A DNA stretch of 64,000 bases from Streptomyces cavernae (GTDB lineage Bacteria; Actinomycetota; Actinomycetes; Streptomycetales; Streptomycetaceae): contig NZ_RPDJ01000037.1 in assembly GCF_004023625.1 (NCBI RefSeq), positions 52,343-116,342 of the forward strand, read 5' to 3'. This document shows, piece by piece, positions 8,096 to 16,968 of this stretch. The stretch's first letter is position 1; each line of letters begins with the position of its first letter. The notes under the pieces were generated by a model. The model worked only from the letters and a program-made list of their open reading frames with translations. It was not told where the DNA came from and searched no databases. The position numbers and the translations under genes are program-made.

Positions 8096-9511
8096 GTGAC
8101 CACAGCGCAGGCATCCCAGTCCGGAGCCAGGACGGCTCATCCCGAGCATCTAGGCCATGTCATCTTCATCGCGGCGGCCGCCGCGATGGGCGGTTTCCTC
8201 TTCGGCTACGACAGTGCGGTGATCAACGGCGCCGTCGAGGCCATCCGCGGCCGGTATGACATCGGCTCCGCGGCCCTCGCGCAGGTCATCGCCATCGCAC
8301 TGATCGGCTGTGCGGTCGGCGCCGCGACCGCGGGCCGGATAGCCGACCGCATCGGACGCATCCGGTGCATGCAGATCGCCGCGGTCCTCTTCACCGTCAG
8401 TGCCGTCGGCTCGGCGCTGCCCTTCTCCCTCTGGGACCTCGCCTTCTGGCGCGTCGTCGGCGGCTTCGCCATCGGCATGGCCTCCGTCATCGGCCCGGCT
8501 TACATCGCCGAGGTCGCCCCGGCCGCGTACCGCGGCCGGCTCGGTTCCTTCCAGCAGGCCGCGATCGTCGTCGGTATCGCCGTGTCGCAGCTGGTCAACT
8601 GGGGCGTACTGAACGCCGCCGACGGTGACCAGCGCGGCGAACTGATGGGCCTGGAGGCCTGGCAGGTCATGCTCGGCGTGATGGTGATCCCGGCCGTGCT
8701 GTACGGCCTGCTCTCGTTCGCCATCCCCGAGTCGCCGCGCTTCCTCATCGCGGCCGGCAAGGACGACCGGGCACGTGAGGTACTCGCCGAGGTGGAGGGT
8801 GGGGACGTCGACCTGGACGCCCGGGTCCGCGAGATCGAACAGGCCATGCGGCGCGAGCACAAGCCGACCTTCAAGGACCTGCTCGGCGGCAGCTTCCTCT
8901 TCAAGCCGATCGTCTGGGCCGGCATCGGACTGTCCGTCTTCCAGCAGTTCGTCGGCATCAACGTCGCCTTCTACTACTCCTCGACGCTGTGGCAGTCGGT
9001 CGGCGTCAACCCGACGGAGTCCTTCTTCTACTCGTTCACCACGTCGATCATCAACATCGTCGGCACAGTGATCGCGATGATCTTCGTCGACCGCATCGGC
9101 CGCCGGCCGCTGGCCCTGATCGGCTCCGTCGGCATGGTGATCGGCCTCGCGCTGGAGGCCTGGGCGTTCTCGTACGACCTGGTGGACGGCAAGCTGCCGA
9201 GCACGCAGGGCTGGATCGCCCTGGTCGCGGCCCATGTGTTCGTCCTCTTCTTCGCCCTCTCCTGGGGTGTGGTCGTCTGGGTCATGCTCGGCGAGATGTT
9301 CCCGAACCGGATGCGCGCCGCCGCCCTGGGCGTGGCCGCCTCCGCACAGTGGATCGCCAACTGGGCCATCACCGCGAGCTTCCCGTCCCTGGCCGACTGG
9401 AACCTCTCGGTGACCTACGTGCTCTACACGATCTTCGCCGCGCTCTCCATCCCGTTCGTGCTCAAGTTCGTTCCGGAGACGAAGGGCAAGTCGCTGGAGG
9501 AGATGGGGTAG
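8096..9511 (+). CDS. glcP: Sugar-proton symporter, probable major glucose permease GlcP
   Basis: Twelve-segment major facilitator of the sugar porter family, 471 residues. Family motifs are present: RIADRIGRIRCM after segment 2, PESPRFL after segment 6, QQFVGINVAFYYS in segment 7, VDRIGRRPL, and PETKGKSLEEMG at the C-terminus. GTG 8096 has GAGGAG 6 bases upstream. In S. coelicolor the glucose permease gene glcP1 occupies the place between smc and ftsY, which supports glucose as substrate; sequence alone proves only a hexose-type porter. It has its own promoter with an operator-like inverted repeat and two downstream terminators. Confidence 0.88.
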   Translation: MTTAQASQSGARTAHPEHLGHVIFIAAAAAMGGFLFGYDSAVINGAVEAIRGRYDIGSAALAQVIAIALIGCAVGAATAGRIADRIGRIRCMQIAAVLFTVSAVGSALPFSLWDLAFWRVVGGFAIGMASVIGPAYIAEVAPAAYRGRLGSFQQAAIVVGIAVSQLVNWGVLNAADGDQRGELMGLEAWQVMLGVMVIPAVLYGLLSFAIPESPRFLIAAGKDDRAREVLAEVEGGDVDLDARVREIEQAMRREHKPTFKDLLGGSFLFKPIVWAGIGLSVFQQFVGINVAFYYSSTLWQSVGVNPTESFFYSFTTSIINIVGTVIAMIFVDRIGRRPLALIGSVGMVIGLALEAWAFSYDLVDGKLPSTQGWIALVAAHVFVLFFALSWGVVVWVMLGEMFPNRMRAAALGVAASAQWIANWAITASFPSLADWNLSVTYVLYTIFAALSIPFVLKFVPETKGKSLEEMG

Positions 9512-9521
9512 CTGTCCGGTC

Positions 9522-9547
9522 CGCCGGACGGGCTGGACCGTCCGGCG
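9522..9547 (+). terminator. Terminator of the glucose permease gene
   Basis: Perfect 10-bp stem CGCCGGACGG/CCGTCCGGCG with a 6-base loop, starting 11 bases after the stop codon. No U tract, as is common in Streptomyces. A tandem 17-bp duplication (9575-9591 and 9592-9607) follows it. Confidence 0.75.
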
Positions 9548-9628
9548 ATTCCCGGGCAGGCCCGAAGCGGATACGGAACCCGTGGGGATTAGGAACCCGT
9601 GGGGATTCGGCTCTGCCCCTGTGAACCA

Positions 9629-9669
9629 CCGCTGCTCCGGCCCGGCCACTGCCCGGGCCGGAGCAGCGG
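9629..9669. terminator. Bidirectional terminator between convergent genes
   Basis: Perfect 17-bp stem (left arm 9629-9645, right arm 9653-9669) with a 7-base loop, between the permease and the oppositely oriented oxidoreductase. Being symmetric, it can stop transcripts from either side. Confidence 0.82.
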
Positions 9670-9748
9670 TTCGGTGTTCCTGGGCAGCTCTGCCGGCTGC
9701 GCCGGGAGCGGCATGAGCGACGGACGACTCGTCGGGGACAAATGATGC

Positions 9749-9808
9749 TCGGCGGGTCGGCGGGTCGGCGGGTCGGCGGGTCGGCGGGTCAGCCGGTCAG
9801 CAGGTCAG
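9749..9808. repeat. 8-bp tandem repeat TCGGCGGG touching a stop codon
   Basis: Five perfect copies of TCGGCGGG (9749-9788), two degenerate copies (TCAGCCGG, TCAGCAGG) and then TCAGG, which contains the reverse complement of the TGA stop of the oxidoreductase at 9805-9807. A simple-repeat tract prone to slippage. Confidence 0.85.
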
Positions 9809-10782
9809 GTGAGTCGGGGGACAACCTGCTCGGCGAAGAGGTGCAGGCTGCGCCAGCCTTCGTCGATGGGCATTCCACCGCACAGGGGGTGCAGGACGAG
9901 GTTCTCGGCGCCCTCCGCCGCGAACTTGACGCAGTCGTCGGGGGTGAGCACCCGGTAGACCCCCTCCGCCCGCAGTTCCGCCACGTTCGTCGCCGCCGAC
10001 TTCACCGCGGAGCGGATCGTGTCGGACTGCCAGGACGCGTACATCCGGGCCTCGTGCAGGAAGCGCTCCCCGTGCTCCGCCCACACCCGGTCCGGGTCCT
10101 CGGCGATGTGCAGCAGCGGGGTCTCCGCGGCGGGCATCAGACAGAACCCCTCGGTGCCGTACTCGGCACAGCGCTCCCGGTAGTACGTCTCCAGTTCGGG
10201 CAGATGCGCGCTCGGGAAGAACGGCAGCCCGAGCCGGGCCGCACGCCGTGCCGCCGCCTTGGAGGAGCCGCCCACCAGCAGCAAGGGATGCGGTTCCGAG
10301 AACGGCCGCGGGGTGACCCGTACGGTACGGCCTCGGAAGGTGAAGGGCTCGCCGGTCCACGCCGCCAGCAGCGTCTCGAGCAGTTCGTCCTGGAGCCGGC
10401 CCCGGCGCTTCCACTCCACGTCGAACATCGCGTACTCGTCCGGCCGGTAGCCGATCCCCGCGACCGTCACCAGCCGGCCACCGCTGAGCAGATCCAGTAC
10501 GGCGATCTCCTCCGCGAGCCGCAGCGGGTCGTGGAGCGGGCCGATCACGGCCGAGACCGTCACGGCTATGTGCCGGGTCGCCCCGAAGACCGCAGCTGCG
10601 AGGGCGAACGGCGAGGGGAGCCAGTTGTTGGCGACGCCGTGGTGTTCCTCGGTCTGCACGGTGGTGATACCGCGGTCGTCGGCGTACGCGGCCATCTCTA
10701 CGGCGGCCCGGTAGCGGGCGCTGAGGGAGGCGCCGGTCGCGTCGGGCTCGATCAGGTTGAAACGTACGACGGTGACGGGCAT
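9805..10782 (-). CDS. LLM-class flavin/F420-dependent oxidoreductase
   Basis: TIM-barrel luciferase-like oxidoreductase of 325 residues; substrate unknown. Features of the class: RYRAAVEMAAYADDRGITTVQTEEHHG near the N-terminus, RLAEEIAVLDLLSGGRL, and VGGSSKAAARRAARLGLPFF, the cofactor phosphate region. Actinobacterial members often use F420, but nothing in the sequence separates F420 from FMN. The ATG at 10782 has GGGGGA seven bases upstream; the open frame continues far upstream without a site, so the shorter start is preferred. Divergent from ftsY. The 3' end touches the 8-bp repeat tract. Confidence 0.88.
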   Translation of the reverse strand: MPVTVVRFNLIEPDATGASLSARYRAAVEMAAYADDRGITTVQTEEHHGVANNWLPSPFALAAAVFGATRHIAVTVSAVIGPLHDPLRLAEEIAVLDLLSGGRLVTVAGIGYRPDEYAMFDVEWKRRGRLQDELLETLLAAWTGEPFTFRGRTVRVTPRPFSEPHPLLLVGGSSKAAARRAARLGLPFFPSAHLPELETYYRERCAEYGTEGFCLMPAAETPLLHIAEDPDRVWAEHGERFLHEARMYASWQSDTIRSAVKSAATNVAELRAEGVYRVLTPDDCVKFAAEGAENLVLHPLCGGMPIDEGWRSLHLFAEQVVPRLT

Positions 10783-11034
10783 GGAGCCGTCCCCCTTCGC
10801 GGGCGGAGATTGGCGGTGGTGCCGGTGGAGGGGGGACCCTAGCTGACGGAGCGTCAGATGACCATAGGTGCGGCACCGGTCTCCTGGCGCCTGCGACGGT
10901 GGCACACGGCCCACCTCCTGGTGGGCTTCCCGGCGGCGCGAGGCCGGCGGGCGGGCCGGCCGGGCCGGTGCGGCCTGCGGTGCTCCGCGTCCAACGAACG
11001 GTCGAGGGCGAGGCCACGCCATACTGGCTGTGTT

Positions 11035-12228
11035 ATGGAATTCGTCATCCTTGCTGTAGTCATCGCCGTGGTCGTGATCGTCGCGCTCGGCGGGCTCGTC
11101 GTCGGCAGCCGCAGAAGGAAGCAGCTGCCGCCCGCGCCCCCCACAACGCCCGACATCACCGCCCCTCCGGCCGAGCCGCACGTCGGCGACGAGGCCGAGA
11201 CCCCGCGTGAAGAACCACGCAGAACGATCGAGGAGGTGGACCTCCCGGGCCCGGCCGCACCGGTCGTCGTCGAGGAACCGCCCGCCCCCGCGATCGAAGT
11301 CCCCGAGCCGACCGCCGGCCGTCTGGTACGGCTGCGCTCCCGGCTCTCCCGCTCCCAGAACGCGCTCGGCAAGGGGCTGCTCACGCTGCTGTCCCGCGAG
11401 CACCTCGACGACGACACCTGGGAGGAGGTCGAGGACACGCTCCTCACCGCGGACGTCGGCGTCGCTCCCACCCAGGAACTGGTCGAGCGGCTGCGCGAGC
11501 GGGTCAAGGTGCTCGGCACGCGCACCCCCGACGAACTGCGCGGGTTGCTGCGTGACGAGCTGATCAAGCTGGTCGGGCCCGACATGGACCGCACCGTGCA
11601 CACCGAGTCACCGCGCGATACCCCGGGGATCGTGATGGTCGTCGGCGTCAACGGGACCGGCAAGACCACCACCACCGGCAAGCTCGCGCGTGTGCTCGTC
11701 GCGGACGGCAAGTCCGTGGTCCTGGGTGCTGCCGACACCTTCCGCGCCGCCGCCGCCGACCAGCTGCAGACCTGGGGCGAGCGCGTCGGGGCACGCACCG
11801 TGCGCGGACCCGAGGGCGGCGACCCCGCCTCGATCGCCTTCGACGCCGTCAAGGAGGGCATCGCCGAGGGAGCCGACGCCGTGCTCATCGACACCGCCGG
11901 CCGACTGCACACCAAGACCGGTCTGATGGACGAGCTGGGCAAGGTCAAGCGGGTGGTGGAGAAGCACGCGCCGCTGGACGAGATCCTGCTCGTGCTCGAT
12001 GCCACCACCGGTCAGAACGGTCTGGTGCAGGCCCGGGTCTTCGCCGAGGTCGTCGACATCACCGGCATCGTGCTGACCAAGCTGGACGGCACGGCGAAGG
12101 GCGGCATCGTGGTCGCCGTCCAGCGTGAGCTGGGGGTCCCGGTGAAGCTGATCGGGCTGGGCGAGGGGCCCGACCACCTCGCGCCGTTCGAGCCGGAAGC
12201 GTTCGTGGATGCCCTTATCGGAGAGTGA
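11035..12228 (+). CDS. ftsY: Signal recognition particle receptor FtsY
   Basis: Membrane-associated GTPase that receives SRP-ribosome complexes and hands them to SecYEG. The 397-residue protein starts with a membrane segment (FVILAVVIAVVVIVALGGLVVG) typical of actinobacterial FtsY, then an acidic Pro/Glu-rich region, the helical N domain and the G domain: GVNGTGKTTTTGKLA (P-loop), ADTFRAAAADQL, DTAGRLHTK, LTKLDGTAKGG and a final GEGPDHLAPF. ATG 11035 has no Shine-Dalgarno site; a CATACT at 11020-11025 is close enough to be a -10 for a nearly leaderless mRNA. Partner Ffh is encoded about 7.5 kb downstream. Confidence 0.97.
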   Translation: MEFVILAVVIAVVVIVALGGLVVGSRRRKQLPPAPPTTPDITAPPAEPHVGDEAETPREEPRRTIEEVDLPGPAAPVVVEEPPAPAIEVPEPTAGRLVRLRSRLSRSQNALGKGLLTLLSREHLDDDTWEEVEDTLLTADVGVAPTQELVERLRERVKVLGTRTPDELRGLLRDELIKLVGPDMDRTVHTESPRDTPGIVMVVGVNGTGKTTTTGKLARVLVADGKSVVLGAADTFRAAAADQLQTWGERVGARTVRGPEGGDPASIAFDAVKEGIAEGADAVLIDTAGRLHTKTGLMDELGKVKRVVEKHAPLDEILLVLDATTGQNGLVQARVFAEVVDITGIVLTKLDGTAKGGIVVAVQRELGVPVKLIGLGEGPDHLAPFEPEAFVDALIGE

Positions 12229-12258
12229 GCGCACGAGGCCGAGGCGCCCGCTCCGTGA

Positions 12259-12299
12259 GAAGAGCCCTACCCCATGGTGCAGATGGGGTGGGGCTCTTC
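12259..12299. terminator. Bidirectional terminator after ftsY
   Basis: A 17-bp stem with one G-T pair (arms 12259-12275 and 12283-12299; ends GAAGAGCCC/GGGCTCTTC) and a 7-base loop, between ftsY and the convergent primase-polymerase-like gene. Confidence 0.85.
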
Positions 12300-12321
12300 G
12301 CTTGTGCCCGACCGGCACTAG

Positions 12322-12975
12322 CTAGGCGCGGGAACGATGCGCCACGTACGCCAGCGTGCCGAGCAGCAGCCTCGCCTGCGGTGGCCTGGTCGCGGAGTCG
12401 AGGTCGGGGGAGCGCAGCCAGTCGACCGGTCCGAGACCGCCGCGGTCCGAGGGCGGAGCCGTGACATACGCGCCCGGGCCGAGGCCGTGCAGGTCGAGCG
12501 AGGCGTCGTCCCAGCCCATGCGGTAGAGCAGCTCGGGCAGCTGGGCCGTACTGCCGGGGGCGACGAAGAAGTGCGCGCGGCCGTCCGGCGTAGCCGTCAC
12601 CGGGCCCAGGGGGAGCCCCATCCGCTCCAGCCGGATCAACGCGCGGCGGCCGGCGGACTCGGCGACCTCGATCACGTCGAAGGCGCGTCCCACCGGCAGC
12701 ATCACCGCCGCCCCGGGGAATTCGGCCCAGGCGGCGGATACCTCGTCGAGGGTGGCTCCGGCGGGTACCACCGGGGCGAAGCCGAGTGGATGGGCGCCCG
12801 GAGCGGCGCAGTCGGCCCGGCCGCACGAACACGCGCCCGCCTCGGCCCTGGCCCCGGGTACCACGTCCCAGCCCCAGAGTCCGGTGAACTCGGCCACGGC
12901 GGTGCACTCTGAGGTGCGGCCGCGGCGACGTGAGCCGGACCGCAGGTCGCGGATGCCGCCGATCGTGAAGCCCAT
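12322..12975 (-). CDS. Bifunctional primase/polymerase-like (Prim-Pol) single-domain protein
   Basis: Protein of 217 residues resembling the N-terminal Prim-Pol domain found in phage and plasmid primases and in a Streptomyces chromosomal family at this locus. A Cys cluster CSCGRADCAAPGAHPLGF, a W-xx-FPGAAVMLPVG segment and FDVIEVAESAGRRAL resemble the PF09250 pattern, but the last lacks the clear acidic pair of active enzymes, so activity is doubtful. No helicase part is attached. ATG 12975 has GGAGGG five bases upstream; the open frame further upstream has no site. It faces ftsY convergently and is divergent from nsdA. Assignment is by remembered family resemblance. Confidence 0.68.
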   Translation of the reverse strand: MGFTIGGIRDLRSGSRRRGRTSECTAVAEFTGLWGWDVVPGARAEAGACSCGRADCAAPGAHPLGFAPVVPAGATLDEVSAAWAEFPGAAVMLPVGRAFDVIEVAESAGRRALIRLERMGLPLGPVTATPDGRAHFFVAPGSTAQLPELLYRMGWDDASLDLHGLGPGAYVTAPPSDRGGLGPVDWLRSPDLDSATRPPQARLLLGTLAYVAHRSRA

Positions 12976-13475
12976 GCCCCCTCCAACGGGTTCAGCTCGC
13001 CGGTGGTTACGAAACGGATAGGGAATGTAACTCTCTGTTCCCTGACGTCGTTCCGATCCCCTCAGCGCTCGGAAGCGGCGAAGGTGGTGCAGTCGGTGAT
13101 ACGCGCCCCCGCTGGGTGGCGCACGCTCCAGAGTGCACCGTTCCGCCTGCCCCGAGCGTCCTGTGTCAAGTGAATCGCGTCGAGTGGCGCGCGAGTTCAT
13201 TCGAAGGGGTGGCGAATGGTGGCGTTTCCGGACCCTCCCTCGCCGGATGAGTGATCACAGGACTACGCTGAGTGCGCGAGTCCTGAGCGTGTGCGCTCGT
13301 GGGTATGCCGGAGGCAAGTCGGCTTTCCGTTCGGTGGGTGAGAAGTGGCGTACGACGGTTGCGGCGAACGGCATCCTGGTAGGGCTTGGCGCACACGGTG
13401 CGACGGCACGGAAGCAGAAGCACACGGTGCGGGCGCGCACAGGGCATGAGGGTTTCAGGGAATGGGGGCGTTCCA
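12976..13475. other. Divergent intergenic region between the Prim-Pol-like gene and nsdA
   Basis: About 500 bp without a credible gene, presumably holding both promoters. A perfect inverted repeat AGGGAA/TTCCCT with a 12-bp spacer lies at 13020-13043, about 45 bp before the Prim-Pol-like start. No clear sigma-70 promoter was found for nsdA. Confidence 0.4.
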
Positions 13476-14951
13476 GTGGGCGGCAACGGCGGAAGCGGTA
13501 CGAACGCTGACAAGCGCCCGAACGAACTGCTGACGTCGTGGTTCGTCCGCAGTGGCTGGTCCAAGGGCGAGCTCGCCCGACAAGTGAACCGCCGTGCCCG
13601 CCAGTTGGGTGCCAACCACATCTCCACGGACACCTCCCGGGTGCGCCGCTGGCTGGACGGCGAGAACCCCCGCGAACCGATCCCGCGGATCCTGTCCGAG
13701 CTGTTCTCCGAGCGTTTCGGCTGTGTCGTCGCCGTCGAGGATCTGGGACTGCGCGCCGCCCACCAGTCACCCTCCGTGTCCGGGGTCGACCTGCCGTGGA
13801 CCGCTCCGCAGACGGTCGCCCTGATCGGTGAGTTCTCCCGCAGCGATCTGATGCTCGCCCGGCGCGGGTTCCTCGGCACCTCGCTGGGCCTCTCCGCGGG
13901 CCCCTCGCTGATCGAGCCGATGCAACGCTGGCTCGTGCCCACCCCGGCCACTCCGCTGGAGCGCCCCGAACCCACCGCGGCGTCCCGCCGGCCCGGGCGC
14001 CTGTCCCAGCCGGAGCTGGACCTGCTGGAGTCCACCACCGTGATGTTCCGCCAGTGGGACGCCCAGTGCGGTGGCGGCCTGCGCCGCAAGGCCGTCGTCG
14101 GGCAACTGCACGAGGTGACGGACTTACTCCAGGAGCCGCAGTCCGGCCCCACCACCAGGCGGCTGTTCAAGGTCGCCGCCGAGCTCGCCGAACTCGCGGG
14201 CTGGATGAGCTACGACGTGGGGCTCCAGCCCACCGCGCAGAAGTACTTCGTCCTCGCTCTGCACGCAGCGAAGGAAGCGGGCGACAAGCCGCTGGGCTCG
14301 TACATCCTCTCCAGCATGAGCCGCCAGATGATCCACCTCGGCCGCCCCGACGACGCGCTGGAACTGATCCACCTCGCACAGTACGGAAGCCGCGACTGCG
14401 CGGGCCCGCGCACCCAGGCAATGCTGTATGCGATGGAGGCCCGCGCCTACGCCAACATGGGACAGCCCGGAAAGTGCAAGAGGGCCGTCCGGATGGCCGA
14501 GGACACCTTCGCCGACGCCCTCGAATTCGACGAGCCCGAGCCCGACTGGATCCGCTTCTTTTCCGAGGCCGAACTCAACGGCGAGAACGCCCACTCCTTC
14601 CGGGATCTCGCCTATGTCGCGGGCCGCAGTCCCACGTACGCCTCGCTCGCCGAGCCCGTGATGCGGCGCGCCGTCGAACTCTTCGAAAAGGACGCCGAGC
14701 ACCAGCGTTCGTACGCACTGAACCTCATCGGCATGGCCACCGTGCACCTCCTGCAACGCGAGCCCGAGCAGAGCGCGCAGCTGGCCGGGCAGGCGCTGGC
14801 CGTCGCCAAGAAGGTGCGCTCCGAGCGGGTCAACACCAGGATCCGCAAGACCGTCGACACCGCCGCACGGGACTTCGGAGACCTCCGTGAAGTCGTCGAC
14901 TTGACCGACCAATTGGCTCTGGAGCTGCCCGAGACCGCCGAAGCGGTCTGA
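13476..14951 (+). CDS. nsdA: NsdA, negative regulator of Streptomyces differentiation
   Basis: Recognised from the N-terminal block DKRPNELLTSWFVRSGWSK, RQVNRRARQLGANHIS and RRWLDGENPREPIPRILSEL, followed by TPR-like helical repeats in the C-terminal half (GPRTQAMLYAMEARAYANMG; RSYALNLIGMATVHLLQREP). In S. coelicolor nsdA negatively affects sporulation and antibiotic production; the mechanism is unresolved, though the N-terminus looks helix-turn-helix-like. I chose GTG 13476 (491 residues); ATG 13446 would add ten residues. The gene carries an in-frame TTA leucine codon at 14124-14126 (LL in EVTDLLQEP), which would make it depend on the bldA tRNA. A 14-bp palindrome at 14962-14975 follows the stop. 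Confidence 0.92.
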   Translation: MGGNGGSGTNADKRPNELLTSWFVRSGWSKGELARQVNRRARQLGANHISTDTSRVRRWLDGENPREPIPRILSELFSERFGCVVAVEDLGLRAAHQSPSVSGVDLPWTAPQTVALIGEFSRSDLMLARRGFLGTSLGLSAGPSLIEPMQRWLVPTPATPLERPEPTAASRRPGRLSQPELDLLESTTVMFRQWDAQCGGGLRRKAVVGQLHEVTDLLQEPQSGPTTRRLFKVAAELAELAGWMSYDVGLQPTAQKYFVLALHAAKEAGDKPLGSYILSSMSRQMIHLGRPDDALELIHLAQYGSRDCAGPRTQAMLYAMEARAYANMGQPGKCKRAVRMAEDTFADALEFDEPEPDWIRFFSEAELNGENAHSFRDLAYVAGRSPTYASLAEPVMRRAVELFEKDAEHQRSYALNLIGMATVHLLQREPEQSAQLAGQALAVAKKVRSERVNTRIRKTVDTAARDFGDLREVVDLTDQLALELPETAEAV

Positions 14952-15110
14952 CCCCCGGACCCCGGCCGCGGCCGGCCATCCCGAACTGCCCGACTCGGCT
15001 CCCCCATGCCAGGTCAACGGATGGCCCGCCGCGGTCGGCCTGCTTTCACATTCGGAAGGTTGCGCCACGATAACGATCGTGCCGCGGGACATCCGGCAGT
15101 TCATCGACGC

Positions 15111-15147
15111 GTAACACGCAGGACCTCTTCGTCACGGCGGCGAAACA
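15111..15147 (+). promoter_or_regulatory. GlnR-type nitrogen-control box upstream of amtB
   Basis: GTCAC-6 bp-GAAAC at 15132-15147 is an exact match to one GlnR half-module (gTnAC-n6-GaAAC). A second, weaker module begins with GTAAC at 15111-15115, one base off ideal spacing. It lies about 120 bp before amtB; amtB-glnK-glnD is an established GlnR target in S. coelicolor. Confidence 0.7.
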
Positions 15148-15265
15148 TCGAGGGGCGCCCACCGAAACGGCGCTGCGCCAATCTCGGTCGGCATAACCGG
15201 CCCACCCCTCATAACCGCTCAGGCTTCGCCCGCACGGGGCCGTACCAAACGACGAGGAGACGCCG

Positions 15266-16606
15266 ATGGCACCAGCCATCACTCTTGCCGCAGAGGCGCC
15301 CACGCTGTCTGCCGCAAACACCGGATTCATGCTCATCTGTTCCGCCCTGGTGCTGATCATGACTCCCGGTCTCGCCTTCTTCTACGGAGGCATGGTCCGG
15401 GTCAAGAGCACCCTGAACATGCTGATGATGAGCTTCATCAGCATGGGGATCGTCACCATCCTCTGGGTGATCTACGGCTTCTCGCTCGCCTTCGGCACCG
15501 ACTCGGGAAGCATCATCGGCTGGTCCTCGGACTATGTCGGCCTCAGCGGCATCGGCCTGACGGAGCTGTGGGACGGTTACACCATCCCGATCTATGTCTT
15601 CGCCGTCTTCCAGCTGATGTTCGCGATCATCACGCCCGCCCTGATCAGCGGTGCCGTCGCGGACCGCGTGAAGTTCTCGGCGTGGGCACTGTTCGTAGCC
15701 CTGTGGGCCACGGTCGTGTACTTCCCGGTCGCCCACTGGGTCTGGGGCGCGGGCGGCTGGGCCTTCGAGCTGGGCGTGATCGACTTCGCCGGTGGTACGG
15801 CGGTCCACATCAACGCCGGTGCCGCGGCACTCGGCGTGATCCTGGTCATCGGCAAGCGCGTCGGCTTCAAGAAGGACCCGATGCGCCCGCACAGCCTGCC
15901 GCTGGTCATGCTCGGCGCCGGTCTGCTGTGGTTCGGCTGGTTCGGCTTCAACGCCGGCTCCTGGCTGGGCAACGACGACGGTGTCGGCGCGCTGATGTTC
16001 TTCAACACGCAGATCGCCACCGCGGCCGCGATGCTCGCCTGGCTGATCTACGAGAAGATCCGCCACGGTGCGTTCACCACCCTGGGTGCCGCTTCCGGTG
16101 CGGTCGCCGGTCTGGTCGCCATCACCCCGTCGGGTGGTGCGGTCTCACCGCTCGGCGCGATCGCCGTCGGCGCCATCGCCGGTGTGCTCTGCGCCATGGC
16201 GGTCGGCCTGAAGTACAAGTTCGGCTACGACGACTCGCTCGACGTCGTCGGCGTCCACCTGGTCGGCGGTGTCGTCGGCTCGCTGCTCATCGGCTTCTTC
16301 GCCACCGGTGGCGGCCAGTCCGACGTGGCCGGCCTCTTCTACGGCGGCGGCCTGGACCAGTTCTGGAAGCAGTGCGCCGGTGTCTTCGCGGTCCTCGCCT
16401 ACTCCCTGGTGGCCTCCGCGGTCCTTGCCTTCCTCATCGACAAGACCCTCGGCATGCGGGTCAGCGAGGACGATGAGGTCGCCGGCATCGACCAGGCCGA
16501 GCACGCCGAGACCGCATACGACTTCAGTGGTGCCGGTGGTGGCGCCCGCAGTGCCGTAACCGCCCCGGTCGCCGAGGCCGCGCAGAGCAAGAAGGTGGAC
16601 GCATGA
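15266..16606 (+). CDS. amtB: Ammonium transporter AmtB
   Basis: Trimeric ammonium channel of the inner membrane, 446 residues with eleven predicted membrane segments. The pore twin-His residues sit in GGTAVHINAGAAALG and VVGVHLVGGVVGS; the vestibule helix FFYGGMVRVKSTLNM is typical. ATG 15266 has GAGGAG upstream. The last bases overlap the start of the PII gene (ATGA), so translation of channel and its PII blocker is coupled. The upstream GlnR-type box predicts induction under nitrogen limitation. The cytoplasmic tail is long and Ala/Gly-rich. Confidence 0.97.
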   Translation: MAPAITLAAEAPTLSAANTGFMLICSALVLIMTPGLAFFYGGMVRVKSTLNMLMMSFISMGIVTILWVIYGFSLAFGTDSGSIIGWSSDYVGLSGIGLTELWDGYTIPIYVFAVFQLMFAIITPALISGAVADRVKFSAWALFVALWATVVYFPVAHWVWGAGGWAFELGVIDFAGGTAVHINAGAAALGVILVIGKRVGFKKDPMRPHSLPLVMLGAGLLWFGWFGFNAGSWLGNDDGVGALMFFNTQIATAAAMLAWLIYEKIRHGAFTTLGAASGAVAGLVAITPSGGAVSPLGAIAVGAIAGVLCAMAVGLKYKFGYDDSLDVVGVHLVGGVVGSLLIGFFATGGGQSDVAGLFYGGGLDQFWKQCAGVFAVLAYSLVASAVLAFLIDKTLGMRVSEDDEVAGIDQAEHAETAYDFSGAGGGARSAVTAPVAEAAQSKKVDA

Positions 16607-16941
16607 AGCTCATCACCGCCGTCGTCAAGCCGCACCGGCTCGACGAGATCAAGGAAGCCCTCCAGGCCTTCGGCGTCCACGGGCTGACGGTCACCGAAGC
16701 GAGCGGCTACGGTCGGCAGCGGGGGCACACCGAGGTCTACCGCGGCGCCGAGTACACGGTCGACCTGGTCCCGAAGATCCGTATCGAGGTCCTCGCCGAG
16801 GACGACGACGCCGAACAGCTGATCGACGTCATCGTCAAGGCGGCCCGCACCGGCAAGATCGGTGACGGCAAGGTCTGGGCCGTACCGGTCGAGACGGCGG
16901 TCCGGGTCCGGACCGGCGAGCGCGGACCCGACGCGCTGTAA
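16603..16941 (+). CDS. glnK: Nitrogen regulatory protein PII (GlnB/GlnK)
   Basis: Signal protein of 112 residues that binds ATP and 2-oxoglutarate. The T-loop YRGAEYTVDLVPK carries Tyr51, which in Streptomyces is adenylylated by the product of the next gene. MKLITAVVKPHRLDEI and GKIGDGKVW are the PII signatures. ATG overlaps the amtB stop by four bases. The amtB linkage is why glnK is the usual name. Unmodified PII of this type plugs AmtB; that is family knowledge. Confidence 0.96.
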   Translation: MKLITAVVKPHRLDEIKEALQAFGVHGLTVTEASGYGRQRGHTEVYRGAEYTVDLVPKIRIEVLAEDDDAEQLIDVIVKAARTGKIGDGKVWAVPVETAVRVRTGERGPDAL

Positions 16942-16968
16942 GGGACGAAACAGAACAGGAGTCGCTGG

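Noticed and set aside
9749..9808. Tandem repeats as a CRISPR array
   Set aside because: Units are 8 bp with no spacers and no cas genes nearby.
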